From NCBI GenBank assembly GCA_027946555.1, contig JAPEVC010000073.1, positions 1 to 64,000 on the forward strand: 64,000 bases of DNA. Reading direction: 5' to 3'. This DNA is from Gnomoniopsis sp. IMI 355080. Its lineage: Eukaryota > Ascomycota > Sordariomycetes > Diaporthales > Gnomoniaceae. A program made the position numbers and the translations under genes. Shown here in pieces: positions 22,066 to 34,516 of this stretch; position 1 is the stretch's first letter, and each line of letters starts with the position of its first letter. Below the pieces are notes generated by a model that searched no databases, was not told where the DNA came from, and was given only the letters and a program-made list of their open reading frames with translations.

Positions 22066-24662
22066 GCTGGGCGAGGACCGTGGTGTTGCTCACGGGGGGA
22101 GGTGGGATGTGGTCGCTCGCGCGCGCGAAGGTGCTCAGCAAGGGCTACAGAGAAGCCAGCATGGGCAAGGACAGTTCAAGACCGGTAAGAGATCTTGAAC
22201 AAAAAAAAAATATTGAGTCTTTCGATCCAGTTGTAGTCGTTGCGAAATAATCAAAGGACCGGGAATGTCTTAGAAAAGAGGTGCTCGTGGCAGCTGAGGA
22301 TCAAGGCTGAGTCGTCAGGAGATTGCGCGGCCAGAGGCTATCGGGTGGAGACGCTCGTCTCTCGCAGATCAAAATATAATGAGTGGACGTCAACCTTAGT
22401 TTGTTGCACACTTGCCATGCGACGGACTCGCAAAGAAAGGTGGGTATGCACTGGAATGGTGAAGGGTCGTAATGCTGAAGCGGTCGTCAAGTCTGCTAGG
22501 GAAAAAAAAAAAGAGCCAAGACCAAATGGAACGCCAATGCTGGAGTTCGTTGCTATTTGAAAGGTAAAAGGTCGCTGAAATTCAAGATCCGTCGCAGCAC
22601 CCCAGCTGCAGCTTGGCCTAGGCTCTGTTCCAAGGTTGTTGTGCCCGTATACCCGTTAGTCCGCTTGCGTCTTGGTGCTGCGCCGCCATCCGTTTCAGTG
22701 GGGTTGTGCGCGGGGGCTCCCTGCATGTGCCTGTGTGAGCCTAAATTTTGCGGCCCTTCTAACACTCCACCGAGAGCATTCTCAAAAGTGCTGGACGGGC
22801 TAAAAGCTCATGCCAAATCAATTGGAATCTAAACCATTGGAAGCCAACGTCATCTTCTCAAAGCTCGTGGCTCAGTGCCGACTGGTTAAACCCCCCACGG
22901 ATCCGTTCACCAGAGTTCTCCCGTTCCAGCTTTTTGATGGCCACGCAAGTTGTACCATCGGACCATCAGATGCATGAGTGTCCTCTTTCTCGGGAATCAT
23001 CAAACGTCTCCACGGGGCCGTATCTATTGGTGACGACTGGGGTGTCACGCATGCGCACACACTCGACAACGCTTGCGTGTCTGGATCGACCTTCGAGTAC
23101 AGCCACTAAAGTCAAACATTGCCCTCGTCGAATCAGGCAGCTCATTAATGTGACCGAATCTGCGTGCGATGATACACCATCGCCTGTCACATATGACGCC
23201 GTTCCTTTCTGAGCGGGGAGGTTCGCAGGATGTGAGTGAGCTGACGAAGACCACCGCACGTGCAAAAGCTTAACCAGCAAAAGAGACACTGGAAGGATCG
23301 GCATTGTCGCGTCTTGATCATCGCCAAGCCCAAATATAGATGATGCCCACCAGCTATGCCTGTCGTTTTAGCCGGCGTAAATGCACTCCTCCCTTTTCTA
23401 CTGGAAACCACAGAGCCGTGTTTCCTTCACTCAAGACCAGACTGGCAAACTGGATGAAGGCAATACAGAGCCGTCACATGAAGCAAAGAGTGACACAACC
23501 CCGTCAATGCGTTCTTGTAAATGCCCCGGTGGAGCAAACAGCGCCCATACGAGACCATAACTTCTATGTCTGTCGTGGCGGTGCGTTCTACAGAGTCAAG
23601 AACCTTGACCAGTGTCGGAATGTGGCTGGCCTTTCCTTCAATTTTTTTTAAACATGGATATCGTGAGGCTCAACAAGCGCCAAGCTTTCCACTTCCCCAC
23701 GATCTGGGTCGTCACCTTGCCAAGCCTCGTGCCAAGCAAAACACATGCAGGCCTGGCCATCCCCCGATTCGCTGATGATGGGCCATTTCGTCTCTATTTG
23801 CAATCCCGCAAACGTTTTCTTCTATTTTGGGATTGATCTACCTGCTTGTCAAAATCGGACCAGCCTTCGCGCGGATTGGTGATGTCAATTGCATACTACT
23901 TGCAGCGCATTATTGTTGCCGTTCGACTGTCACGACTTCAAATCCCCACAGCCACACATGCGTACCTGAGATGAGCGCACTGCTGTTCATCGATCGACTT
24001 TTGGTCAACGGCTAGCACGTCCCGGGAGGTTTCAGCTGTCAAAGAGAAGATTTCTGTCCGGAGAGCACCGCTGTGCAATGACCTCGCAATTTCGGGCAGA
24101 TTTAAGCGAAAGGGTTTGTCCGGCCCATGCTCTAGACTGGGACAATTTCTATGTTTCGGAGTGCCTCTTCGTGAGGTGGAGCCGACCTAGGAACAACACG
24201 CGGAAAGGCTCATGTTCCGTTCCTCATTTCAGATCATGCAGGAAGTAATCTGACTTGACCGAGATGGTACGAGGTTCACAGTCAAGAAAAAGAGGAGCTT
24301 CCAAACAATCCAGCGAGTGTAGTCGGACTTACGCCCCGAGCCGAAGTTTCGGGTGTTCGCAGGAGAACGCGCAAACGGCGATCTGGTCGGTCACTCGAGG
24401 ATAGTGACATGTTTGGGGGCATTGGTCGAGACAGCATCTTATGTTTGACTTGACGCGCAGACTAACGCCAGTTCATCGCATCCTTAGAGGACGGAAGAGG
24501 TCACATTATCTGTCTCGCGTCACACAATCGTTCTAGGAGTGACATGGTGGGAACGTGGCGGCGTGACAGCCAGTGAAGGAAAAGTGAAGGGTTTGGACTG
24601 GAGATTCCGAGGTCAAATTTTGTGACGAGGCCCTCGAGACCGCGATAATTGACACGCTCACT
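22066..24662. other. gene-free region, 2.6 kb
   Basis: No gene is recognised. It should contain the mannosyltransferase promoter on its left and the 3' end of the GH76 gene on its right. Homopolymer A runs occur near 22201 and 22501. Open frames of 60-110 codons on both strands overlap each other and lack family similarity. Confidence 0.5.
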
Positions 24663-26000
24663 CTATGATGATGCCAACTTCGCCAACTCTGGCGCATTCG
24701 TTACCAACAGACTCTGAACAACCTCCAGGGCGCTCAGCATCGATCCAAAGTCGCTATATCCGTCAAATCCATCTGCTGTCCACCATTTCATTCCACAGGT
24801 CACATTGCCTGATGTCCCATCTGTACAGCTCGCCGCCGCACTCTTCGCGCTTGTCGCCAACACCGCCATAACATCGTCCTTCACACTCGGCACCAGCATC
24901 GCCGATTTGGCCATCCATCGCGCGAGACTACTTTTGAAGCTTGTCTGGTCAATCGTACAGGCCGAGGTCAGCTCGCAGTTTTGCTCATACATTACGCCCG
25001 TCGCATTCCCCGACGGCGGCGAGAAGAATGTTGCGTTCGCTGCGCCCACAAGACCCTGCACCCGTGCTTCCCATGCGGCATCCCCTCCAGTGTACGCGTA
25101 CATATGGGCTGCTCCGTGTAAGTACGTTGCTACGTTATAACTCCACTGATCTTCGTTTATCTCAGTGCAATTCGCTGTGTCCTCATCCCCTGCGCCATCG
25201 TACACGTTGAAGTTTGACGACACGTATCCAACGGCGGTCGACCAGTCCCAAATCTTTCCCACCCACTCCGCATACGTCGTGTTACCCGTATATCTAGCGA
25301 GGCGAGCAGCCGTTTGGAAAAATCCGCCATTCGTTACGCTGTTCTTATAAGTGTACCCACTTGCGGATGGGTTATATTGCCACTTCAACCCTCCCCCACA
25401 GGTTGCACTATCTGCATTCCACCTATCGACATATACGTTGAAGGCATTTGAGGCGATACTCAGCCAAGAGTTGGTGCATGTACCGTTCGCGCCAGTGCCG
25501 GCGCCCGTGCATGGGGTGATGGGGTCGAAATCGTACTCGAGCGCAGTGAGGGCGCTATACAACCAATACGCCTGGTCTAGACCGAAAGACGGGTTAGTCG
25601 GCCTTAATCAAGAATGTTCGTCGAGATATCACCTACCATCGTTGGCCTCCCACGACGCCTGCGCAGCTGGGATGAAGTCGTTATTTTCACCAATATTCTC
25701 CGCCAGGGCTGTTAGAAGGTTGGCTTTATAAGTCGTGTCGGTGGTGAAGACGGTGTAGTCCATGATAGTCGTCCAGGCCGAGCCGGACAGCCACCAGAAC
25801 CATGGCTGAGGCTGGGTGAAGTCGCCCGCGGTCGAGGCGGGATTATAGTAGGTCGCGAAGAGAGAGGAGGCGATGGTCTGCGAGACAGAGGCGACGGATG
25901 AGGACGAGCTTGTGTTGAGGTCGATTGCAAGGGAGGCGGGTGCGAGTAGTGAAATGAGTGGCAGCATCGAGGCTTGAAAGAAGTAGAGCCGTCGTGCCAT
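24663..26000 (-). CDS. GH76 endo-1,6-alpha-mannanase-like protein (Dfg5/Dcw1 family)
   Basis: Secreted glycoside hydrolase family 76 protein. Family members cleave alpha-1,6-mannan or, in fungi, process the glycan of GPI anchors to cross-link proteins to the wall. Exons 26000-25637 and 25576-24663 (60-nt intron); predicted 425 aa. A signal peptide covers residues 1 to about 25. The catalytic Asp pair is at ANDDQAYW (Asp121/Asp122), and the intron splits the codon of Asp122. Other family landmarks are TNGGFFQTAARLARYTGN, NEDQWSYNVATYLHGAAHMY, and the run of N-glycosylation sites and cysteines. Unlike Dfg5 and Dcw1 it ends in APELAKLASS with no hydrophobic tail, so it is probably released rather than GPI-anchored. 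It lies near the GT32 mannosyltransferase and divergent from IPI3. Confidence 0.93.
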
Positions 26001-27080
26001 CTTGAATGTACAGCAACTAATTGGACTATTTACAGCAGCAAGACATACAAGCTGAGGGAACGAACAAGGAACGCAGTCGGCCTTTTGTCAGTCTCGATCA
26101 TGGAAGCAGAGCCACCGTAGATCTATATACGGCGACTCGGAATTTGTGATCACGAGCACTAAACATACATACATAAGCCACCCTAGCATCCCTGGGTCAC
26201 CGCCAGTGCTACAGTCCCCGCGCCACGACATTGGCGAAATAACATAGTCTACGCCCAACTTGGCAGTTCAAAAGGAACATGCTTCGACGGGGCGCGCTGG
26301 CAGAGACTAGGCCCCCTCCGAGATTGCAACGCCGGGGTCCTCTATTCATTACAGAGGACTAATCGGTGGACTAAATTTAAGCTTACATGTTTCAAGTCCG
26401 ACTCTTCCCTTGGGCTGTGCCAAGCCAAGAAACTTTTTTTCTGGGTCCTTTATTATTTGACTGGCGCCATGTCATCATCTATGCGGCCTGTTGGGCAGCT
26501 GCCCCGCGTTTTACGAATGTCGTTGTGAACCTATTGTCAAAGCCGATGATGATTGACGTGTTGCTGTTGACAAAGACTTCAAGAGAGAGGATAACTGTTC
26601 AGGATTAAGATCTCCCATAAACGTCGATCTTCAGGGGCGAACGTGCACAAAATAAGGTTTATGCCGCCAAGAAACATCCTGAAGACCGGGCGAACCTTGA
26701 CGTGAACAGCCGTTTTATTAGCCTGAGCGAAGGAACTAAGCGGGATCAACGCCCAGACGGCCAGGCCAGGGTGTGAGCCTCAATTGGAGATGGAAAACAG
26801 CTGGACGACAGGATTCGGGACGTACCAGGTAAAATTTGATGAGTTCCACTCATGCACTCAGGCAGAGCTCCTAATTGTGTGGCTTTAGTCCTATATACAT
26901 ATATTTATTCGCATAGGCACTAATAGCTGTGAGGAATGGTAGGTGTAGTACAGTACATACATACCTGTACCATGCGGTATGTTTCTGTATGGGGTGTCAC
27001 ACCGCTGGCCAGGCTGTGATTTTAAACGCAGGGTTAGGGTCAAGTGACTGACATACCTTGGCTGCAAAATTCGAGCCGCC
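26001..27080. promoter_or_regulatory. divergent promoter region (GH76 / IPI3)
   Basis: Gene-free DNA between divergent start codons, about 1.1 kb. No coding region and no recognised regulatory motif. The GC-poor stretch near 26885-26960 contains a TATACATATATTTATT segment. Confidence 0.45.
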
Positions 27081-28487
27081 ATGTTAAAGAATGGTAGCAA
27101 GAACGACACAACAAAATTCACTTGTGACCAGGACAAGATGATAACAGAAGAGTTTTTCTCGGCTGTCTACGGTCCTCCACTGTCCAGCAACACGGCCATT
27201 GCAAAGGACGTCGGCATTTACGCTCACTCATTATGGCCTACCTTTGCACCCAAGTCAACATTCAGGAAAAGTGCAGCCCCACCACACTGTTTGGCCGTCA
27301 GCGACACACATGTATTTGCTGCACAGCACGAAAAAGCATATGTGCATGTTTACTCTCGGTTGCGCGGGAACCAAGAGGCCTTCGTCGCGTTCCCGGAGAA
27401 AATCAGATGTGTGGCTTTGGCTGGGGATGTGCTTGTCCTGGGAACCGTGGAAGGGAGGATCATGCTCTGGGAGGTAGGTCTTGTCGTCTGAAAATGAATA
27501 CTGCTTACCCACTTGAAGCGTGACCTAATCAATCATCAGACGTGCACGGGACGACTCGTATCCCTTCCTCCTAGCCATGTCCAGGCCATATCATGCATCG
27601 CCACAACACCTTATCACTTTCTGACCGGGTCGGACGATTCCAATGTCCATGTTTGGAGCCTCGCCCGACTATTGGAGCTTGATAGCAACGAAGAGCAGGA
27701 GCCTACAGTCAGCTTCTCCAACCACCGCGGTGCCATCACAGACCTGGCCGTGTCTTCGGGCGACAATCCAGAGACAAGCCTTTGTGTCTCGGCATCCAAA
27801 GACAAAACGTGCATCATCTGGAATTATCGCTCTGGCGAGGTCTTGAGGACGCTTCTCTTCCCGACTTTTCCACTCTGTCTCGCGCTAGACCCGTGCGCCT
27901 GCGCGGTCTATGTCTCGACTGATCAAGGTTCTATTTACGCCGTAGATTTCTTCGGCTCAAAACCGTTGCTCGGACCTAAGAGCGACGAGTCCTCAACCGT
28001 CGTGCAGGTGGCAACAGCCTTTTGTACCGCACCAGCAGGGTCTGGGCCGGCAACCTGCTTGGGCTTGGCTCACGATGGCACGACTCTCCTCTCCGGCCAT
28101 CCCAAGGGTCAAATACATGCCTGGAGCATCACTGACAAGTCAGCAAGCAGCGGCGTGAAAGAGCTTACGAATTTGAATGCGGCGATCACAAACATAATCT
28201 TTGTGGCGCCCTTGGCACCCGCCGCACCAGTTGTCAAGGCATGGACTGTTGTTAAGCCATCGCAGGTGCAACGGACGTATACATTTAGCGCGCAATTTGA
28301 CGCAGATCTCGCCCCTGAGACTCGATTCACTACTATGGTCCAAACGCCAGGCTTCGACCGAGAGACTTTGGACAGCATGATTGCGGCTTATCTTGAACCA
28401 AAAACTGACGAGTCGGGCGATAAGGAAACACGGCAGCGGATACAGCGGCAGTGGGAGATCTTGGATCAATTGACAGCTTCATCGTGA
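27081..28487 (+). CDS. ipi3: IPI3, WD-repeat subunit of the Rix1 complex
   Basis: Nuclear WD40 protein of the Rix1-Ipi1-Ipi3 complex, needed for ITS2 processing and release of pre-60S ribosomal particles. Also linked to pre-replicative complex assembly in yeast. Exons 27081-27473 and 27540-28487 (66-nt intron); predicted 446 aa. Family-typical segments are EEFFSAVYGPPLSSNTAIAKDVGIY at the start, KSAAPPHCLAVSDTHVFAAQHEKA, and WD-type blade ends VHVYSR, GRIMLWE, NVHVWSL, TCIIWNY and QIHAWSI. The C-terminus is a short charged helix ending EILDQLTASS. Two starts are possible: 27081, which has a strong GCCGCC context, or the in-frame ATG at 27138, where homologues usually begin (MITEEFF). The identity does not depend on this. 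Confidence 0.93.
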
Positions 28488-29194
28488 AAGTTGGTTCGTC
28501 ATCCCGACGTGAATGCCAAGGCAGGGTAGGGCTTTGGGGGGAACCGTTTCAGATCTTTGACTTCCCGTCCCGCCTGATCTCCGGGCTGGAATACCAAAAT
28601 GAGCGACAAGCTAGGATCGGCTCCTGCAAGCCGACGACCAACCAGGCCCGCCATACTAGGGGTTCCGTATCTTCGGACACATGCGGCTCTGCGGCTAGAC
28701 ATTAATGCGGAAAAGGCTCCAACGGCATGGGGGCCTCGGACGAGAATCGCGCAACACCCTTACTGCAGCAGAACGTGTTTGATGCGCTCTAGAGTATACG
28801 CAATTCTTACATCCGAAGTGGAGCATAGGTCCAAGTGGCCAGTGTCCCTTCGGTCACTTCGTACATACGCAAGACTCGAGCGCAATTCTGGTGCATCATC
28901 CGAATTTGTTTCTGGACCACGTCCGGAATTCGCTCTGGCAAGAAATGCAGCAGCCAACGCCCCTAGTCCCTTCTTCATGACCCTGTGCACTGCATGGAGG
29001 TGGAAGCGTGCGTGTTGTAACCCATAGTTACAGTTTCAGTTCTGTCTTATGCCGGCTCAGTCGAACATTGACGTTTTGTGAAGGGGTCCACTTGAGATGA
29101 AAGATAACCTTATGAACAAAGTTCTAGCAATGCCCGTCTTTTTGTTGTTTCCGTCCCTTGTGGGATGTTGGCAAGCCTGGTGCTCCACACGACA
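28488..29194. other. intergenic region with a coding-like fragment
   Basis: Between IPI3 and the sedolisin gene, both on the plus strand. It should hold the sedolisin promoter. It also contains the exon-like minus-strand fragment listed at 28807-28962. Confidence 0.45.
28807..28962 (-). pseudogene. possible relic exon, amidohydrolase-like C-terminus
   Basis: A minus-strand reading frame preceded by an acceptor-like ACTAG. It encodes about 51 residues ending in a stop, including ERIPDVVQKQIRMMHQNCARVL. The pattern (helix with IPDxVxxKI, then NxARVL) resembles the last helices of metal-dependent amidohydrolases (PF04909 type). No upstream exons are found, and the space upstream is taken by the sedolisin gene. 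If real, it is a leftover of a degraded gene. The resemblance is short and judged by eye only, and chance is a serious alternative. Confidence 0.22.
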
Positions 29195-31286
29195 ATGCGG
29201 CCCAACATACTCACCGGAATACTCGCTGCCCTGGTGGTAGTAGGAGATGCCAAACCGCTGAGCAGCCAGCTTCGACCCAGGGCTCGTTCGCATGTCCTGC
29301 ACGAAGAGGTGTCTCCACTCCAAGGCACCTGGGCAAAATCTCATCGTCTACACCAGGATGCTACTTTGCCAGTTCGCATAGGGTTGACTCAGCAGAACCT
29401 CCACCGAGCAGAGGAGTTCATCAACGATGTGGCGCATCCCGCCTCGCCAAACTTTGGCAAGCACTGGTCCGCCCACGAGGTTGTCGAGATGTTCAAACCA
29501 AGGCGGGAGTCTGTCGATGCCGTGGTGGAGTGGCTTGAAGCTGAAGGAATTCACCCAAGCCGGATAAAGATGACATCGTCCAAGAGTTGGCTGACGTTCG
29601 ATGCTACCGTTCGTGAGGTCGAGCAGATGCTGAAAACGCAGTACCATGTTTACAAGCATGCTACCTCCAAGGATGCTCGACATGTGGCCTGCGAGAAGTA
29701 TCATGTCCCAGAGCATCTTGCCGAGCATATCGACATCATTACGCCATCTGTTCACTTTGACCAGCACATTGGTGGTAACCGAAAGAATCAACACAAGGAG
29801 GTGCCTGAGGAGAAGATGGATGAGCTCAGGAAGAGGTCTGCCGATTTGGCAAAGCGCCAGGCGCCCGTGACAGGTATCGTTGGAAGCCCACTCGACGGCA
29901 GCAACCCAAAGCAGGGTCATAATATTGACAACGCCATGATGAGCCTGGATCAATGCGACACCATGATCACCCCGGACTGCCTCCGAGCTCTCTACAACAT
30001 TCCGAAAGGCACTGCAGCAGCCAGCAACAACACACTTGGAATTGTCGAGTATACGCCACAGGCTTTTCTGCAGAGCGACCTGGACATGTATTTCCAAGAG
30101 TTCGCGTCTAACATGAAGGATCAGTCACCGGAAGTAGTGCTGCTGGATAATGCCGTCGTCCAGACGCAAAACAAAAGTTTTAACTTCAATGGCGAGTCCG
30201 CTCTCGACCTCGAATTCGCCATGGCGCTCATCTCCCCGCAAAAGGCCACTCTTTACCAAGTCGGTGACACAACGCAAGGAGCAAGCTTCAATAACTTCCT
30301 CGACGGCATTGATGGTTCCTACTGCGACTTTGAAGGTGGCACCTCCAAGAATCCCAACATCGACGGGCAATACTCCGCATCCGTCCAGTGTGGGCGCACT
30401 ACCGCTACGAACGTAATAAGCACCTCTTATGGTTCCAACGAAGCCGACCTAACCCCCAAATATGAACAGCGCCAGTGCGACGAGTACATGAAACTTGCGC
30501 TTCAAGGCGTCTCCGTCATCTACTCTTCGGGCGACTTCGGTGTGGCTGGAAACGGCGGCCAATGCTTGAGCGAGAACGGCACGAGCTTCACCAACGGTGA
30601 CTCGGGCAAGTTCAACCCCAGTTTCCCCGGCGGTTGTCCGTGGGTGACGTCTGTCGGAGCGACTCAGATCGTGAACGGATCCACGGTCACCGACCCCGAG
30701 GCCGCGTGCCAGGAAGTAATTAAGAGCGGCGGGGGCTTTTCGAATGTGTTTGCGATGCCTAGCTATCAGAAGGATGCGTTGCAGACTTACATGGAGAAGC
30801 ACGCCCCGGCGTATGGTGCGGATAGATTCAATAATTCGGGCACGTCCCGGGGGTTTCCGGATGTTAGTGCGAACGGGGCGAACTACGTGACGGCTGTGGA
30901 TGGAAAGTTTAGTCTGTCATACGGAACTTCTGGTGAGTCTCCACGCATCGCTCTCAAGCATCTTCTCCACAGCAAACAAAGCTTTGTCGCAGGATGACAG
31001 CCTCGGATCTCAAGCTAACAAACGAATGTGATCAGCTTCCGCGCCCGTCTTCGCCTCCATGATCAATATGATCAACGAGGGTCGGCTGAAGCAAGGCAAA
31101 GGACCTGTAGGCTTTCTTAACCCGACCCTCTATGCCAACGCAGATGTCATGAACGACATAAAAGTTGGTAGTAACCCTGGCTGCGGTACGGAAGGCTTCT
31201 CGGCTGTTACGGGGTGGGATCCCCTGACTGGGCTTGGGACGCCGGATTACGAACAGATGCAGAAGCTCTTCTTGAGCTTGCCGTAA
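29195..31286 (+). CDS. secreted sedolisin (S53) tripeptidyl-peptidase-like
   Basis: Acid-acting serine-carboxyl peptidase of family S53 that removes tripeptides from, or cleaves, extracellular proteins. Exons 29195-30932 and 31036-31286 (103-nt intron); predicted 662 aa. A signal peptide (MRPNILTGILAALVVVGDA) leads a pro-domain to about residue 200, with a likely kexin-type site near RKRSADLAKRQ. In the catalytic domain, Glu334 and Asp338 sit in GESALD, the oxyanion Asp447 in SSGDFG, and Ser579 in GTSASAP. The intron starts right after the first base of the next codon. The calcium site GWDPLTGLGTPDY is near the end. All catalytic residues are present, so it should be active. An upstream in-frame ATG at 29165 would add ten residues. 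It is convergent with an oligopeptide transporter 275 bp away, which fits a role in peptide nutrition. Confidence 0.94.
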
Positions 31287-31561
31287 TGGATCATGTCTAT
31301 TGCATTAAGATGAGAACGAACACTATGGAGATTTGTTGTTGCATGGTGCATAGCGCCCGAGATAATAGAGGTAGCATGTGTGATAGATGTGTGAGGACGA
31401 GAGGGCCATCAGGAGGGCTAGACATCCATAGTCAATGGGGCAAGAATTGCCAGCTGGCTGTTTATAACTACACGTCCTCACTGAGCACGTATTTGTCTCG
31501 TTGTTTTGATAACCAGCATGCTCCAGTGCCAGCGAAGCGGCAAGAAACACCCAGACTCTAA

Positions 31562-34516
31562 TTACTCAGAGACCGGACAGTGGTCGTAGTATCCGGAATC
31601 AGCGTTATTACCCCACCATGTTGGGAAAGGAATAGACGGCCCGCCTGCGCCAAAAACTGCAAACGATAGAATGAAGAGCACCGTCAAGCTTGCGCCATCC
31701 CACGCGCCAGTCACCAAGTACATGTAGTCCTTGAACATTCGCGGTCTGTAGTTGCGGAGGTAATACTGGCAAAAAAAGCCAACAATGGTCCAGCTGAACA
31801 GGACGCAGGTCTGGCTCTGGTTGTAAGGAATATAGCCCGCGTACTGAATGAATTGGGGCATGTTGAGCTCAAGAAGTGAGAAGCTGCCGATCTTTGGGAC
31901 AAACTATGCAACACAAGGTTCAGTTTCAGAACGGGAAGACGGGGGAGTATGGGTGTCACGCTTACGTGAACCAATATGCGATGAAGCAGCACTAGACCGG
32001 CGCCAATGGCGAGGCCTATCGGCACCATCTGGTATGTAGCCCCGGCTTTGTATAGATACCTATGGTTGAAAAAGCATTAGAGCACATGGCCAATAAGGCT
32101 TCTTTGGAAGAGAAGAACCAACTTCGAAAGGGCCCATGAAGTCGCGTTGGTGTTGAAAGCCTGGATTTGTACGCCGCTCCACGAAGAGTCTCCACTGCCG
32201 CTCACCAATAGCTTGCGATCTGGTCACCTTGTCAGCATTGATTCTGTACGCAGTGACTTCTTTTTGAATACTCACTTCCAGATACTATTGATATCATTAC
32301 GGCGTAGTTAACGAAACCCCCGAGAATTGATCCATAGACTTGGGTGAGGAACATTACACGAGGAGGAACCTTGACTACATTGACAAGTGTGTGTGAGTAA
32401 ATTGAGAGGACGAGAGTGCGCTTCTATGAATTGCGAGAGACTGAGTCGTACTATAAAAATAGAAAAGCCACTCACGATACTCGCCCATTTTCAAGTCATT
32501 GCACAAGGTGACGGCGGTACTGATCACGGAGTGTGACCATGCAGCAAAATACATGTTTCCCACTGGCCGTTCTGGGATCAAGAGACCCGCAACCATCTTC
32601 GACAAGGCGATCGTGGATATAGCTCCACCATATCGCGAAAAGAGAATGCCACTCTATGCGCGCGTGGTATTAGCCCTGGAATTCTGGTCGTGGAGAGGTA
32701 TAAGAGAACCAAAAGGAATGTCTTACCATAGGTGCAATGATCATCCCGAGCAGGAGGCCTACAATATAGGCCCACACGGGAAGCGTGAGGTTTTGCGAGA
32801 TGACTAACACCAGGCCGAGCACGAAAGAGAGGACGAGCAAGATTAGGTGCCACCATTGTGGTACCTCCTTATAATGTCGAAGCATATGAGCATGGTGTCT
32901 GTCAATATAAGAATCTTCTTTCGTTTTCTTGAACGCGTTGATGAGGTCCTTGCCCCAAAAAAGAAAAGTATGGGCTACGAGGGCGCCAATCTGACTTTGT
33001 CAGTGCATGAATGGGCTGGTGTGGTATGGATGGGCAAAAATCATGGCACACTTACAGCGGCATTTGACATCAAGATACCGTACGCAAAAGTACCAGACAT
33101 TCTTGGAACACCGAACTCTGCCAGGGTGGTGTGATTGAGGTTGCCGCCAGGGAATATGGACGCTGACGGGTAGGCTGAGCCATTGGCCGATTGGAGAGAG
33201 GTTGACATAAAGGGAAATGATTTTGCGTCCCATGTGTTGGAGTAGTAGATGCCCAACATGGCTAGAAAGCACACAAATAGCCCAGCAGTCTGGTGGTACT
33301 GAAGCTTGAGAGGAAGTGTGGCCGACACAGAAGTGATCTGTACAAATTGCTGTCAGTCTTCCTGCACTTTTCCCACTCTTAAGTTCCGTCTCCTCACATA
33401 TTGCCAATCAAAACAGAGAGCGAACCACCCGAGTCCTTCATTGGGTACGGATCCTCCAAATAGATTGGTGAGCACTGCCGCCTTGGGTCCCGTGGCATTC
33501 ATTGCAGCGAGGCAGGGTATTGAGACTGCATTAAGCCAGGGGAAGATGTAGGCGGGGAAGAACTCTAGATACTAAAGCATTAGCCGACTAGATCTTGCAA
33601 ACGCGATTATGTGTGCATATGAGCTTTGGTAATAGACCCCGCCGCCCATGGGCCCGGGGCGCGAGCTCGTCGGAGGCTCTGTCGTAGAAAGCTCCAGCCA
33701 CTTACCATATGCAAACATGGACCCAAAAGCATACCAGAAAAAGCGGAGAGGTTTGGAAGAGCGGATCTTTTGCCAGTGTAGTCCCTGGAGAGTTTTGACC
33801 GTGGGCAGTGAAGTCCAGTACACGGCTTCAACATCCCAAACCGCCAAGGGGCGTATAAGACCAGATATTCCGTATCCAAACAGGGCAATGGAGATGACAG
33901 CCAGGACAACCGTTGTGCCATTCAGCGGCATGTCATAAAAGAGGTCTTGCGCGGCAAACACCTGGATGATATCCGCCGTGTTTGAGGCAGATGTTGCGGT
34001 AATGGAACATATTGCATGCTCCTTCAGTCCCCATTCAGACGGATTTAGGAAAAGAAGAAAACGGATCCACAACGGAGGCTTCCCAGTGCCACCTTTGCTC
34101 CTCCACAGTACTTCATGGCGGTCTCCACGGGGGAGGAATGTAGCCCAGGCGTTGCCTAAGAAATATGCCAACAGTACAATAAAGGTCCCGGATATGAGCA
34201 CCATTGTGGGTTTGAAGTAATATATCTGAGCCATGACGGCAGAAAAACATGACAATACTGTGGCTAAGACGATGCTTCGAAATGTCAAGGCGGGATCGTG
34301 GTCATCCCCTAGAGATAACAGGTGTTCGGAAGCATCTTTGCCCGTGATGATGATGGCATCTTGGGTATCGTTGTCTCTGGTGACGTCGTCCCAATCTCTA
34401 GAAAGACGAGCGAGCGCGGCGTTGATCTCGACTTGTTTATCACACTTATCTGAGGACTTGACTGGTTCAACTGTCCCATCATGCGCCCTCTTCTCCTCCA
34501 TGTCGTCCATCGACAT
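31562..34516 (-). CDS. oligopeptide transporter (OPT family)
   Basis: Proton-coupled plasma-membrane importer of small peptides (or glutathione or siderophore-like peptides). Nine exons: 34516-33706, 33564-33398, 33337-33056, 32990-32727, 32653-32476, 32374-32276, 32219-32123, 32059-31966 and 31903-31562. All phases agree, giving 777 aa. The order of family landmarks is complete: LTFRSIVLATVLSCFSAVMAQIYYFKP, GLKEHAI, AYEFFPAYIFPWL, AAIGALVAHTFLFWGKD, GILFSRYGGAIS, PERPVGNMYFAAWSHSV, VPPRVMFLTQVYGSILGGFVNY, SSWSGVQIQAFNTNATSWAL, and GAGGPSIPFPTWWGNN near the end. The N-terminal ~85 residues are hydrophilic and cytosolic. Intron 7 uses an unusual GTTGGT donor. The shared 3' side with the sedolisin gene suggests the pair handle peptides together. 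Substrate not determined. Confidence 0.94.

Noticed and set aside
29348..30097. 249-codon minus-strand frame
   Set aside because: Antisense to the sedolisin gene, whose catalytic motifs are certain; no family similarity.
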